Below, piece by piece: positions 12,101 to 23,946 of a stretch of 64,000 bases of DNA. Position 1 is the stretch's first letter; every line of letters begins with the position of its first letter. The stretch covers positions 124,001 to 188,000 of the forward strand of contig NW_025401144.1 in NCBI RefSeq assembly GCF_011075055.1, in the 5' to 3' direction. A program made the translations under genes and the position numbers. The notes below the pieces were generated by a model, which saw nothing but the letters and a program-made list of their open reading frames with translations, made no database searches and was not told the DNA's origin. Origin of the DNA: Mangifera indica. Its lineage: Eukaryota > Streptophyta > Magnoliopsida > Sapindales > Anacardiaceae.

Positions 12101-15100
12101 TAGAGGCCTAATTTGGTGTTCTTTGTTACTGTTCACTAATTTATGATATCTATCTTACATGAGATTTGAAATTTATATGCATCATATAAGTGTTTATTCC
12201 ACCTTTGTTGGCCACAGGTTTTAAAGTTTTTGATGGAAAGGAATAGTATAAGTGCCCTACATGGTCAAGTCACAATTGGTACCCTTATTTTGCAGGTACA
12301 TGTTTCCACGTGGTAATGATAAATGCTATCTTACCTGCCTTGTTTAAAATGATGGATAAAATTTAATTATCTATCTTCCATATGATATTTTTCTTGTTGT
12401 CCCACAGGACTGTGCTGTGAGTTCGCTTTTTGCTCTGCTACCAATTCTTGGTGGAACTTCTGGTGTTCTTCAAGGAGTAATATCCATCACTAAATCGTAA
12501 GGATATAATTTAAATTTTATGTAATTAAATCGTTTCTATGTGATCGATCTTGGGAACTTTGTCTGCATCAACTGTTGAAATAGTGGGGGTTCATCTTTTC
12601 TTTGTTTCTCTGTTATGTTTTACATTCTAAATTTTTTTGGGTAAACATGTTAGACATCTAGTTTATGATAAATAATAAGGTTATAGTATTTAGATGTAAT
12701 AATTTGAAACTTTTGTCCTCTATTTCTAGTAATGTTTTTAGACCCAGACAGGGCATTGATCCGGTGACGGGGCCAATTCAAGTCAATTGGTGGTTTGACT
12801 GGATTACCTGTTTAAATGAACAGTAAAAAATTCAAAATTATTTTGCTTACTTAATCATTAAATATAAACTCCATATTACATTTAATCAAAATCTAATTTG
12901 GCTTGGCACACATACCTTGTGTATTGGAATGGTGCTCGGTTTAAGCCCTAACAATTGAAAAAATTTAAAAAAATTACTTTGAAACAAATTAATTAAAAAT
13001 TATACTATCACTTTTTTTCTATTGAAGAGACCAAATTTTGTTTTTTCAATCGAAGAGATTGAATTTTCAAATTTTAATTCCTATTGAACGAACAAATTAT
13101 CAGATTTTCATATTAAAATGACTAAGCTTTTGCTATTTTTATTGAAGGTATGAAACAAAACAAATAATCCTAATTGTATTTATTTGGTATATTTAATAGA
13201 AAATATTGAAAATTTGGTCCTTTTTATAAAAAAATATAAAAGTTTGATTTTTCCAATAGTAAAATATAAGAATTCGGTCCATTCAATTGAAAAAAAAAAT
13301 AAAGTTTGGTTTCTTCAATAAAAAAAAATGATAGTTTGAAACCTTTAAGTGTTGTTATCCCTATAATCAAACACAAGTGTTGGCCTAGTGATTACACCTA
13401 TGTCTTCTCAACTATTGGGACTCGAGTCCCAATAGTTGTCAAATCTATGATGACATTAGCATATGGTTTGACTAGGGTGAATTGATGGTTAAACTGTAAA
13501 CCAAGATGGTTTAACTGTAGTTCATCCTGGTTTGAAGTTGAAACCAAAGTTGGAGCACGGTAATTTTGGCTGGTTGGACTGGTTGAACTGGTCAATTATG
13601 GCTTCCAGTTGATTGGACTAGGTTTAATTTATGTTGGCTGTTGTCTTTCTATGCGTTTGCCTACAAACTGGAGTCTTGATATTGCTTCACGTGGTAATAT
13701 TGAATTTCCAGATTGGTGATGTTGATCTCATTTCTGGCCATTTTGATGATATTATCTCGTACGTGTGTACCATGGTTTCTGAAGCTAATGATAAGCTTAT
13801 CTTCGCGAGTAAGCACATATATGTATTTATATACATTACCTTTGAAGCTATTTTTCATAGGGGTTGACAGTTAGAGGCCCAAATATGGAGTTGGCAAGCA
13901 GATAATGAATTCTGTTATCCGGACTGTTATTTTTGCAGACTAATGAACTTTATCAGCTGGCATCTGTGGCATTCTGCTTACTTGTTGCTTGGGTTTGTCT
14001 CATTTCCCTATTTCTAATTGCCTTGTGATTAACACACTTTTAAACACGTTGTCTTGTATGCACAATTCTCTGTTTAATTGATTTTATTGCAATCTGATTG
14101 CTATTGATGATTTTAATTTGTTCCATCTTAACTAGAACCAAAGGAATTAACGTCACCAACCTACAGCCCATTCACTTCCAATTTATGTATGCATATCTGC
14201 ATGGATGTAATAATATCGATTGTTGTGACATTTCAGTGCAGTGATAAGCTGGGTTTAAGCCTTGAATTGGGTTCCTTTGCTGCTGGAGTGATGATATCAA
14301 CAACTGATCTTGGTCAACACACCCTTGAACAAGTAAGTTTTTCGATTTGTGTATCTATTTCTGTAGTCACTCAGTATCCTATGACTTTCATTCTGATCTG
14401 CTTATTATAGAATTGTTCTTTAGGTTCACTGTTCAATCTTTTGAGTTTTGTGGTAGATCTGGGATGATTTTTGTCAGAATTGGTGCAAAGTAACATTCAT
14501 AATTGGATTATTCTGATTTTATGGGATAATCATGAAGATTTTGAGTTACTATGATTGCCATAAAATTATCAGGGACTAAGTGATTGGCAAAGGCTCGAGT
14601 GTAATAACCTTAGCCAGAAAGTAACAAAAATCACTGAGAAGTTTGCTGAATGGGAGCCAAATTGAGAAAAGATTATATTGGAAACTGCACCCAAGAAATT
14701 GTATAATGTTGCATGAAAAATGAACCAACAATTGGTAACAGAAAAAAGTGAAAAAAAAATGAAATTAAGTAACAAAAATCACTGAGAAGTTTGCTGAAGT
14801 GAAGCAAAAGTGAAAAAAAAAGAAAAAAGACTTTGGAAATGCCGCAAAATTTGAATATTGCTGCATGAAATTGAACTCTTTCTGGAGATTTAACAATTAG
14901 TAAAAGCAAAAGGAAATACAAAATGAAATGAAGAGCTTGGTGTATGTTTATTCTTAACTTTATATGCTACTCTTGCTTTTATCCTTTTTCTACACTCATG
15001 TAGTTCTTGAAAGCTATGCCATCTTTGTTCTTTGCATGCTGTTATGTTGCAATGGTTCTCCGGACTCAATTGCCATTTAAATGACAGACTGTAAAATACT

Positions 15101-17822
15101 AAATGCTTTTTAACCTTGTAGAGGTCACAGTTATGTAATATTATGATCCCTGCCTTTGAGCTCATTAAGCGATTCATAAAACAAGTTCGATCTTTATCAG
15201 CAAACTGCCCCTTAAAACTTTGTTTTGTGGCAGATATGCCAAAATTTATTTGTATTATAATTTAATTACTCATTTATGTTGTTGATTTGGAAATATACTG
15301 CTTCTATTACCTGGAACTTATCTCTTTGAATTCCTTTTCTAGGCTGTTGGAACGTTTCATTTTTCCCTGGACACAGAATTTTGGTTGATTTGTGTATATG
15401 GCTTTTGCTTTTGTATTATATGTTTTTTGTTCTTAGATGGTAATTATGAAAGTCATGAATTTTCCTTATTTTGGTTTCATTGTATTTAGGTTGAGCCGAT
15501 TCGCAACTTCTTTGCTGCACTTTTTCTTGCCAGTATTGGGATGCTGATTCATGTACATTTCTTGTGGAATCATGTTGATATCTTACTAGCAGCTGTACTA
15601 TTGGTGATTGTTGTAAAAACTGCTGTGGTTGCCACTGTTGTCAAGGGCTTTAATTACAGCAACAAAACGTCACTCCTCGTAAGACTTGGCTGAACTACTA
15701 GCACACTTTTGTCTTCATTTCACTTATTTACATCATCAAAGTGAACAGAGGGTCTTAGGTTTTTCCTTATGTGTAGGTTGGAATGTCTCTGGCACAAATT
15801 GGAGAATTTGCTTTTGTTTTGCTTAGTCGTGCTTCTAATCTTCATCTAGTTGAGGTTTGTTCAATCAATATTTTGCAACCATCTAAGCTAATATCAGGTA
15901 AATTGTGTATTTGTAAAATTGCATTGAGCCAATGTAAGTGAGTTTTCTAAAATTGTCAAAGCTTGTAGGTTTTGTTGTTGTCTTGTCCAAGAATGCTTAT
16001 GAGTTCTCTAAAATTTGCAGGGGAAATTGTATCTACTGCTCCTTGGCACAACAGCACTCAGTCTGGTATGTGGGATTTTTTAGATATAGTTCTCTTGTAG
16101 TATTACAGATGTGAAATGCAAGCTTCTTCAAGTATACTTTGTACCCGGTATCCCAAGTGTCTGCATTATGGTCTGTCTACTGCCCATTGATTGAAATTAA
16201 TCCTAACCCTATTGCATGCATACTTTCATCATTGAATTCGCCCAGATTTTGTACTGAACCATCAACAGAGAGAGTAATATGAAAGTGGTGTAGGAAACCA
16301 TGTATCAGGATAATCTCAAGATGGAATGATCTAATCTAACTACTTCAGAAGCTGAGTTAAAGACTTACAAAAGTAGAGATTTGTGAATCTTTTAGTTTAG
16401 GAATTTAGTAACTTAGTTTCCTTCTTAGAATTGTATGCCAAAGTAATATATAGATTGTACACCAAGTATATAAATGTTATAATTCACCATAACTAGTGTA
16501 CATTGAGAAGTGATGTGGAAAAGTAAAAAACCACTGATTGTAGCCTAGATTAGTGTTGAGATAGAATTTCGAGCAATTACTCAAGAAACATGTGAAGGAA
16601 ATCGGTTAACTCAGTTATTGGGAGAACTAAGGATCCCAATAGAGAATTCAATAAGACTTTACCAGTGATGACAAAGCCACACTGAGCATTGCATATAATC
16701 CAATGTATCCTGACAGAACAAATCATGTGGAGATCGACATATACTCTATCAATGAGAAGATCAACAACAGGAGTGTATGTGTGACATCTTTCGACAAAGC
16801 AACAAGTTTCAGATTTCTTCACAAAGAGTCTTCCCAAACCAAGTTTTGAAAAATTAATAAACAAGTTGGGAATATTTAACATATTTGCTACAATTTCAGG
16901 GGGAGTGTATGAAATTATGGATCAGGATAATCTCAGGATGGAATTATCTTGCTACTTCAGGAAAATGAGTTAAAGATAGATGTGTAGTTACAAAAAAAAA
17001 AAGATGTAAATCTTGTAGTTAAGGAATTTAGTAATTTAGTTCCCTTTATATATGAAATTAATATAAATTGTACACCAATTATATAAATGTTGTAATTCAC
17101 CATGAATAATATATGCATTGAGAAATATTTCTTCTCTCAAAATACTGAAAGACATAAGTTTTGTGGTGTGTAACTAGAGGATCAATTTACATGGGAAATC
17201 TGGTTTTGAACCAAGTGAATACCTCTGAAGCCCCTCTTCTGCTTATGATGTAAAGTTAGAGCAGAAGAATGTTTAAATGTTGGTGCTATAAATTTTTTAA
17301 TTGTTGGTGCTATAAATTGTTTAAATCTTGGTGCTATTAAGTGACATGCATTGTTTAGATTAAAATTGTTGATCAACTGTTCGTGAATCTGCTGAATCTT
17401 GGCTATTATTAGCTTATGTTTAACACTCTTTTGGTTATTATATGGTAATCCTTCATGATGATCTGGACCAGTTTATATTGAGATTTCAAATTTGCTCACA
17501 AAGCCATAATGCAGGTGACAACTCCATTGCTTTTTAAGCTGATCCCTGCTGTTGTAAATCTCGGGGTACAGTTGCGGTGGTTCTCCCCTGATCTGTCAAG
17601 TGAGGTAATAGTCTTGACTCAAAACAGATATAGCTACCTGTAAAATTTATCACCAAACGTAGGGTACATATTTTAGAATTTTGGCTAATTCCTGCTAAAG
17701 CAAGTGTTTAAGGTAATCTTGAATATGATTTCTTCTACCAGATTGGATTTAAAGGTGATAGTCTTCGTGCAGACGGTGCTAAGCGTATTCCTTTGATGGT
17801 CCAAGGCTCTCATAATTCATGA
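6174..17822 (+). CDS. KEA4: K+ efflux antiporter, KEA4/5/6 type (CPA2 family)
   Basis: Twenty exons rebuild to 572 residues with every phase closing: 6174-6381, 6684-6727, 7203-7255, 7399-7477, 7642-7703, 7802-7877, 8003-8077, 8460-8531, 8616-8699, 9043-9111, 12218-12295, 12408-12496, 13712-13808, 13939-13992, 14237-14332, 15490-15678, 15777-15854, 16021-16065, 17515-17604 and 17742-17822. A signal peptide (about residues 1-21) is followed by an acidic lumenal stretch, then the hydrophobic Na+/H+-exchanger-type core from about residue 135 to 545. There is no C-terminal KTN domain, as is known for KEA4-6; those relatives act in K+/H+ exchange in Golgi, trans-Golgi and prevacuolar membranes. 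The Arabidopsis homologues are 568-592 residues. Exon 13 carries Cys where relatives have the first Trp of a WVPW motif. Introns 10, 12, 15 and 18 contain repeat insertions or duplications. KEA4 rather than KEA5 or KEA6 is inferred from gene order. Confidence 0.93.
9619..10424 (-). mobile_element. Copia-type retrotransposon gag remnant with primer-binding site
   Basis: Read on the minus strand, the sequence from 10266 down translates into a copia gag-like protein: a DGDNFLRWP motif, then a GKIGYLVGD segment and a MTWLVNSMEEEI segment, all familiar from the N-terminal UBN2-type gag domain. The frame continues with interruptions to about 9619. Just upstream (10412-10424) is TGGTATCAGAGCC on the minus strand, the classical primer-binding site complementary to initiator Met-tRNA. 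AT-rich LTR-like sequence lies beyond it to about 10720. No reverse transcriptase or integrase follows, so the copy is truncated and dead. Confidence 0.8.
11443..11582. repeat. Tandem duplication, about 70-bp unit
   Basis: Two imperfect copies share a 'GTGATAACAGGCTTTRGTTGA' type core that starts at 11461 and again at 11531. They lie inside KEA intron 10. Confidence 0.6.
11744..12010 (-). mobile_element. Possible second copia LTR end with primer-binding-site-like motif
   Basis: On the minus strand a TGGTATCAAAAGCC motif (11744-11757) resembles the initiator-Met primer-binding site. The adjoining AT-rich 250 bases resemble a copia LTR in composition. No partner LTR or coding sequence could be recognised, so this is tentative. 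Confidence 0.35.
13380..13440 (+). repeat. tRNA/SINE-like head with a perfect 30-bp palindrome
   Basis: Within KEA intron 12 a 'TGGCCTAGTG' stretch resembles a pol III box A and 'GGGACTCGAGTCCC' resembles a degenerate box B, as in tRNA-derived plant SINEs. The bases 13409-13438 form a perfect palindrome centred on ACTCGAGT. No SINE tail or target duplication was identified. Confidence 0.35.
14621..14905. repeat. Imperfect tandem duplication, 148-bp unit, in KEA intron 15
   Basis: The string GTAACAAAAATCACTGAGAA starts at 14621 and recurs at 14769, and later parts of the two units also match with small gaps. No coding content. Confidence 0.7.
16289..17155 (+). mobile_element. Internally deleted copia element in KEA intron 18
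   Basis: Two LTR-like copies are in direct orientation. The first starts at 16289 (TGTAGGAAACC) and runs to about 16510. The second starts at 16907 (TGTATGAAATT) after the purine tract CAGGGGGAG. They share many blocks, including TCAGGATAATCTCA and ATTGTACACCAA. Between them, 16555-16880 translates with stops into the end of a copia RNase H domain (LLGELRIPIEN and C-terminal parts). Gag, protease, integrase and most of reverse transcriptase are missing. A short GTGG-type sequence next to both ends could be the target duplication, but I could not fix the 3' boundary. Confidence 0.75.
17280..17341. repeat. 24-bp tandem repeat, three copies
   Basis: The core TTGGTGCTATAA begins at 17280, 17304 and 17328, an exact 24-base period, the third copy being incomplete. 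It lies in KEA intron 18 just after the copia remnant. Confidence 0.75.
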
Positions 17823-18422
17823 TATCAAATAAAACCATGAACCAGAAATATGCGAATTTCAGGCTTATCCTGATGGACTTCTTATGCTCTGGGGGACAGG
17901 TGTTTAAGAGTGCAAAGGAGGTTGATTGAGTGAACCATTTTAGTCTGTGACAGATTTTCGTATGTTGCCTGATTTCACTTGACGTATCTCCGACCATATC
18001 AAGCACTGGAGTATGATGCCGACTACTATCGAGATGTTGGGATTGCCATAGTTCTGATCCACATCCTACTACCCAACACTTCAAATATTGACTTAGGTCA
18101 TCTTGTTGCTGTTCCGGATGGCCAATTTTTGTAGATATATTGTCCATTTTGTAATGTAATTCAATTTTTTTTTTTTTTTGCCTTTTAAATCAAAAGTCAA
18201 AGTAGTGCAAGGCCTTCAAATGTATCAATCCTGTTTTGTTCTTGTAATGATACAACAGTTTGTAAACTGGATTTTGTTTGATTCTTAAAATGCATTGATG
18301 GCATATATAAATGATTCTTCAGGGTCTTTGTTATTTGAAAATCTTTGGGTTCCTTCAGGAATTTCTGCTGTGTATGTTACTAATTCTTGGGGATCTAATG
18401 TTAGCAAATGCATTATGAGCAA

Positions 18423-18580
18423 TATTATGTGTATATATTTTTTGTATACAATATGAATACACAAGTTATATGTCATTATATAATTGGAGTTTATTTTATT
18501 TTTAATTTAGAATCATTTAATTATATTATGACATATTATTAGTATATCTAAATTGTATATAAAAAATATGTACACATAAT
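18423..18580. repeat. Palindromic AT-rich MITE-like repeat, best-preserved copy
   Basis: The ends are inverted copies: ATTATGTGTATATATTTTTT on the left against ATTATGTGTACATATTTTTT read from the right on the other strand. The middle forms a second inverted pair around a TTTATTTTTAATTT core. Length is about 158 bp. Confidence 0.7.
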
Positions 18581-19864
18581 TTTATTGATGCAATATATGT
18601 CGGTTTATAAATTTCAATGACCAAATAAATACTTACAAATATGAAAGTTGGATTTTTTTTTTTTTTAATGACTGGGGAATTGCCCGACTTGACCAGATAG
18701 GTAAATCTTAGGATATCATGATCAAACCCGTAATTATTGCACTCAATATAAAGTTTACTGTTTCACTAGTAATAAGGTCTGTGCAATTTAAACCCAAACC
18801 GCTTTTAGGTAAATCTTGTAGCTGTACCATTTTTTGCTAACCTCTCGGTCATGGAAGTTGGGTCTTCCTAGGATTATAGGTTTTATTAAATGGTTGGCTT
18901 ACATTTGTGTGAGAGTTATGAGAGGAAGTTATTGAAAGTAGGGCAATAGTCAATGAATGATATTGAGTTGAAAGTGATGCTTGAACTCTATCATAGTAAC
19001 CATATTTAAGGAATATTTTATTTATTAATCTATGATATAATAATTGATTCAATCTTGTAAATAAATTTTCAGTCCACCTCCAATTGATGTCATACAAGAG
19101 CTATTGATGCAACCTTAATGGGCAAAAATTCAGCATTGAAATAACCCAACAGGATTGGTAGTAGGTTTAGTTAGGTAAGTCTACAACATTGCTTCAAAAT
19201 GAACTGATTTTTTATCACCAATATGAAGAAGAAAATTCTCATTATCAACAAAGAATGGATAAAACCTTCTCCTTCAATTTCATTATCGGTTGTTCAAATC
19301 ATGTGTTGAAGAAGCAAACACGTCATCTTTTGTTGACATATTTTGTTTAACAACATTACAAGAAGAAGAGGGTGGTCCATTTTGTTCCCCAACTAAACTG
19401 CACATTTTGATTAAATGTCTAAACTTACCTAAAACTACAACTACAACTACAACTACTCTTTTCAAAGCTGAGGCTCTCTTCTTTTCAACATTTTGTTCAT
19501 CTCACTTACTTGTTTTCATATTTCCACATGCCTTCGAAGAATTTTACTTTTATAACCAGTTTTACAACTATTGCACCATATCTTCTGAGAGAATTTGAAT
19601 CTTTACTTTCATGTTAGAAATTTAACTCTTTTGTCTTTAAAACTATCATCTGGGTGCACCGTATCATCGTCTTTTTTTAACCCATAAAACCAGAGGCGTT
19701 AATGGGACTTTTTAATAACCAAGGGGTCTTTCAAACATTTCCTTAAACCGTATAGATGACATTGACAGAACAACCTTAATAAAGGCAGACGTAGAGGAGG
19801 AGACCACTTTGCCCCAAGCTCCAAACCATCCCTCCCACCATTTAATGGTCTTGCCATAAATTTT

Positions 19865-20022
19865 GGATATATATTTTTAATATACAGTTTAAGTATATAA
19901 ATAATATATCATTTTATGAATAAATATTACTTTATTTCCGATTCAAAGTTATCTAATTACATAATAACATATCATCTATGTACTCAAATTATGTATCAAA
20001 AATGAATATGCATAATTTTTTT
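19865..20022. repeat. Palindromic AT-rich MITE-like repeat
   Basis: It has the family layout: a TATATTTTTAATATAC left arm, a TATATAAATAATATATCAT block, a central ATTACTTTATTT, then TAATTACATAATAACATATC and a right arm ending ATGCATAATTT. Confidence 0.6.
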
Positions 20023-20688
20023 ATAATCCGAATGTTTTCAAACTTTTCTATCCTAATCTTGCTTTCTTCTTTTTCAAATCCATAAATAATTATTCCAGAG
20101 TTCTCAGAAAATGAAGTTTTGCCAGGAAAAAAAAAAAAACTCATGTCTGGAGAATATATCTAACTCATTCATGCCTTTGATGATTAGTTCCTCTTTCATT
20201 AATTTGACAGAAGATAAAATTAAGAAAGAATATATAAATAAAATAGGATCAACAATAAAAGCTACATACATATAAAGACAAAAGAAATGGCGCATATTCT
20301 GACAATTTTCCAATGTAGGTGGCATTCAATATTTTATGCAGGTGAATAAATCTTAAAGAAGACACATCAGAAATAGATAACTGAGATTTCTTCATATGAG
20401 TGATAGAGAATAAAGTTCTATCCTCCAAAGGATATATAAAATATATATGAAAAGAAAAATAGAGGGAAGAAGAAGAAGCCAAATAATATGACAACTCAGT
20501 GATGGTTACAGGTAGTAAATAAGACATTATTGTTAGTTGGAAGGTCACTGTATGCAAAAAGTGATGAATCATAAAGAACAGAAATTATGTGAATTCAGAA
20601 CAAGCAGCCCAAATCATCAATAGTTATTTAAATAAAAGAGTAGAATCTCAGGATATTATTTTCATGTATCATGTGCACTAGTATATAC

Positions 20689-20716
20689 TGGTATATATAT
20701 ATATATATATATATAC
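20689..20716. repeat. (TA)n microsatellite
   Basis: A TA dinucleotide run of about 12 units, bounded by TGG and CCA so that the whole is palindromic. Confidence 0.8.
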
Positions 20717-20823
20717 CAATAATAGTATGTTTGAAAGACCATAAACAGAAAGAAGAAGAGGGGAGAGATGATAACCCAGAAAGGTACCAGTCTTGTCCCT
20801 CAATGTTAATTTGAACAACAAAA

Positions 20824-20981
20824 CTATGTGTACATACGTTTGAGTATATAATTAGATATAAGATTATGTGTCATCATATAATTAGATAATTTTAAATTAA
20901 AGATAGAATAACATATAATTACATCATAAAACATTATTTATGTATTTACTTGTGTACTAAAAAATATACGTATAATATTAC
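20824..20981. repeat. Palindromic AT-rich MITE-like repeat
   Basis: Left arm TATGTGTACATACGTTTGAG pairs with the inverted right arm ending in AAAATATACGTATAATA. The shared core TTTTAAATTAAAGATAGAATAA is in the middle. Confidence 0.6.
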
Positions 20982-21014
20982 TCTAATTTGAATAAGTTCT
21001 CAAAATAACAATAA

Positions 21015-21172
21015 AATTATGTATATACACTTTTGATATTCAATTTAAGTATATAAACCATGTGTTATTATATGATTGAATAATTTTAAATTAAAAATAA
21101 AATAACATTCAATCATATCAGATAATATCATCTATGTACTTAATTATATATTTAAAAGCGTATGCATGACAT
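21015..21172. repeat. Palindromic AT-rich MITE-like repeat
   Basis: It begins AAATTATGTATATACACTTTTG and ends with the inverted form at AAAGCGTATGCATGACA. The core TTTTAAATTAAAAATAAAAT matches the other copies. It follows the previous copy by about 35 bases. Confidence 0.65.
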
Positions 21173-21390
21173 TGCTCCAACTTGAATGGATTCCTACAGT
21201 AATGCCCTTTGCAAAGACAAATAGGAGATGATAAAAGAGGGATTTCATTTTTGTGGAGGAGCTTCATTTTCCTTATTATCTTTAAAAACAACAGTCAGAC
21301 TTGTTGTAGATGTGCCATTTTTCTGGTCACACAATTCACACTGTATATTCTCAAACCTAATTAAATGAGGATGAGGTCTTTCTCATCATC

Positions 21391-21401
21391 TCGTGTGTGT
21401 G

Positions 21402-21478
<77 letters not shown>
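21391..21478. repeat. (GT)n(AT)n compound microsatellite
   Basis: A short GT run passes through TACA into about 35 uninterrupted AT units. Runs of this length are usually polymorphic and are common assembly weak points. Confidence 0.95.
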
Positions 21479-21480
<2 letters not shown>

Positions 21481-22891
21481 ACCTAGTCTAAGGTCTTTGT
21501 TCCACCCATGAAATAATGTCAAGGCTTAAAATCTAACTGATTCAATTGATAATTGGAGAGTTTATACAAAGAAGAACTCGAAAAACAAGTCTTGGAATTG
21601 TTTAAACAGGAAGTCACAAGTCCATGCTTTTCCACTGTGGATTTTTACCAATTATAATAATTTGATTTGACTCAATAATCAGAAGTCCATGAATTAAATT
21701 TATTGTGAGTGGGTCCCCAGGATTTGTGGGTAAATTGACAAATAAAGAGAGAAGCTTTTTAGGGTGAGATTTATTGTGGAGGAAGAAGACAAATAGTTGG
21801 AAATTAATGAATTTTGGTTGCAGGATATGTAAAATCCATAGGAAAGCTATCAAATGGTCCCCTTGAGCATGTGAAGACAAAATATGCCTCGTATATTTCA
21901 ATGAATTTATCAACTTAGGTTGCCGGTTTGTTTTTTTAATACCGAAATTACCCATCCAAGGCAATCCGTTCCTTTGATGTCCATAAAGCCTAATATCTGA
22001 ATCCACAACCATTTAACGAATAAATTTAGGGTTTCATCTTAGTCTGTATCAATAAATCTTACACCTGAACCCCCCTAGAGCTTTATGGTGACTCCGCAGC
22101 TTCATCACTTAAGCTACCAGTTGAGGGTCACTTAGGTTACCTGTTGCATGTCATGTAGTAGCTTTTCATGTAAAACTGCAGTCTCTTCACCAGCTTTTCT
22201 AGACATGTAGAGAAGGCAGGCAGGCAGGGACCATTCGATTCATTAAAGTGAAAAATAGACTAAAAGTTACCAAATTAAACCTATTGTTAATGCCAATATT
22301 TCCTGAAACTTCTTTGTATTTTAAGTCTTGGTTGAATTTCAACCTTTTCTGAAACAGGTAAGGGCTAGTTTTACTGTGAAAAAAAAGGAAAAACCTTGAG
22401 TTTTAAGTCTGCTTAAAGAAAAGACAATTTGGAGTTTTTTTATTTTCCAACAACAGAGAAAACATCAAAGCCAAGACGATTACTTCCATTGAAATTTGAA
22501 GATATATTTTATTCCTCTTGATTTGATCGATTGCCCATTTGCTGTTTTGAATATGATTGTCTTCAGAAGCAAAAAAACTAAACTATGGTGCCCTTCAAAA
22601 GAAAACAACCAAAGAAATTTTATCATATCACATGACAATAAGAAATTTTCTGCACCACTGGAGGAAGATGCTATTGTTCTTGTAAATAAAATAAATATTT
22701 TATTCCCTTGTCAGTGACCTAACTAACTACTTTATATCCTTACATAAAATGTAAAGAGATGAACAAGTTCTCACTTGGGTTGAAGCCCAAAACTTAATCG
22801 ATCAACTAAGCACATACTCTTTTGCTGATAATAATACTAATAAACAGAAAAAAAGATGGATTCAATTGGTCTGTTGATCATTGGATTGCAT

Positions 22892-23946
22892 TCAGGTAAC
22901 ACTGATAGGTCTGATGAAGAGAGGTTTAGGAGAAGATTTCGTTTCTGCCAAAGGCTTTGGGGTGGCAAGGGTGAGCTCTAAATCCGCTGGTTCCCCATCT
23001 GGGCTCGATGCTTTCGATGCATCAATGGAAGATTTAGGCTGCCGTAGCCAAATGGGCACCACCTGATCACGGCCGTGCGAAGTTGACACATCTTGACGAA
23101 GATCAGCAATCACTTGATCACTTGAAGCAAATTTTTGTCTAAAGGAAGTGTGGCCACCAGTCATATTTTTCCCAACCTGATGATGATTCAGAATGGTAAA
23201 ATTAAATCGATTAAGGAAGATATAGATATAGATATAGCCATATATACAGTATGCATATATATACCAAATCAAAGAGGCTTGAACGTCGCTTCTTCTTGTT
23301 GAGGGAAGCTTGTCGAAGGAAATACTTTTGAGCATGGCTAGCCACCTGGGTTGGGGTTCTTGTAGTCACAAAGTTTCTTGAGATGCCCCTCCAGTCTCCC
23401 TTTCCCAGCCTCTCAAGGCCGATCAAAAATGTTCGATGCTCCTCTTCCGTCCATGGGACTCCTATTTTAATGAATCAATTAGAATTCTAATTCATAAAAG
23501 GTCTAAACCTATGGTTGATTTTCGTTGTCAAGAGTTTATAAAACGACAACTTTATACTTTAGACAGAAATTATAGCCGTTGCAAACGGTTGAAAATTTAA
23601 GCTTGTGCGATGAGAAGGATGAAAATTTGATGGAAGTCATTGGTTGTGTTGAAAAAGACTCACCTTTCTTTCTTTCTTGTGGGGGACGGCAGCCCATGAG
23701 GCCGTCAGAAAGATAGCCCAGGGAAGTTTTATCTTCATCAATGGAAACTAGAGAAGATGAGGGTGAAGCTGAAGAAGGCAAAGCGTCCATGCTGAGGCTC
23801 TTCTTTATGGCAAGAGAAAATGAAGAAGAAATGTCAAGGTGAACACCGAAAAGCCGAAGTCCAGAAGGTGCAGGATCTTCTCTGAAAGAAGTGCAGGTCC
23901 TTGAATTATGGCCAATGTTGCCACAATGTGAGCACTTTCTGCCCAT
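22892..23946 (-). CDS. SHAQKYF-type single-repeat MYB transcription factor with CCHC zinc knuckle and EAR motif
   Basis: Three exons, 23664-23946, 23265-23461 and 22892-23176, join in phase to 254 residues. The N-terminus has a Cx2Cx4Hx4C zinc knuckle (C5, C8, H13, C18), followed by the R/KLFGV-type repressor motif (RLFGVHL, 31-37). The MYB repeat runs about 95-145 and contains SHAQKYF at 136-142, the signature of MYB-related factors that bind I-box/TATCC-type elements. An EAR-type LELTL motif lies at 226-230. Relatives include KUA1/MYBS3-like proteins, which act as repressors in sugar, hormone and cell-expansion control. I infer a nuclear repressor here because two repression motifs are present. 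An in-frame ATG at 24015 would add 23 residues, but relatives start at MGRKC. Confidence 0.92.

Larger units (their letters stand above)
9112..12217. other. KEA intron 10, enlarged by retrotransposon remnants
   Basis: This 3.1-kb intron is the longest in the gene. It holds a minus-strand copia gag region with primer-binding site and LTR-like sequence, a second primer-binding-site-like motif at 11744-11757, and a 70-bp tandem duplication near 11440-11580. An AT dinucleotide run lies near 9540-9556. Flanking splice sites of exons 10 and 11 are intact. Confidence 0.75.
17823..22891. other. Gene-poor AT-rich intergenic region
   Basis: The first 400 bases probably carry the KEA 3' untranslated region. 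Beyond that I see no gene: open frames are short and unlike known families. The region holds four copies of the palindromic AT-rich repeat and two long dinucleotide runs. The last few hundred bases are downstream of the MYB gene, which is read leftwards. Confidence 0.5.

Noticed and set aside
21391..21478. Regular repeats considered as a possible array or origin
   Set aside because: It is a simple dinucleotide microsatellite without spacers or associated genes.
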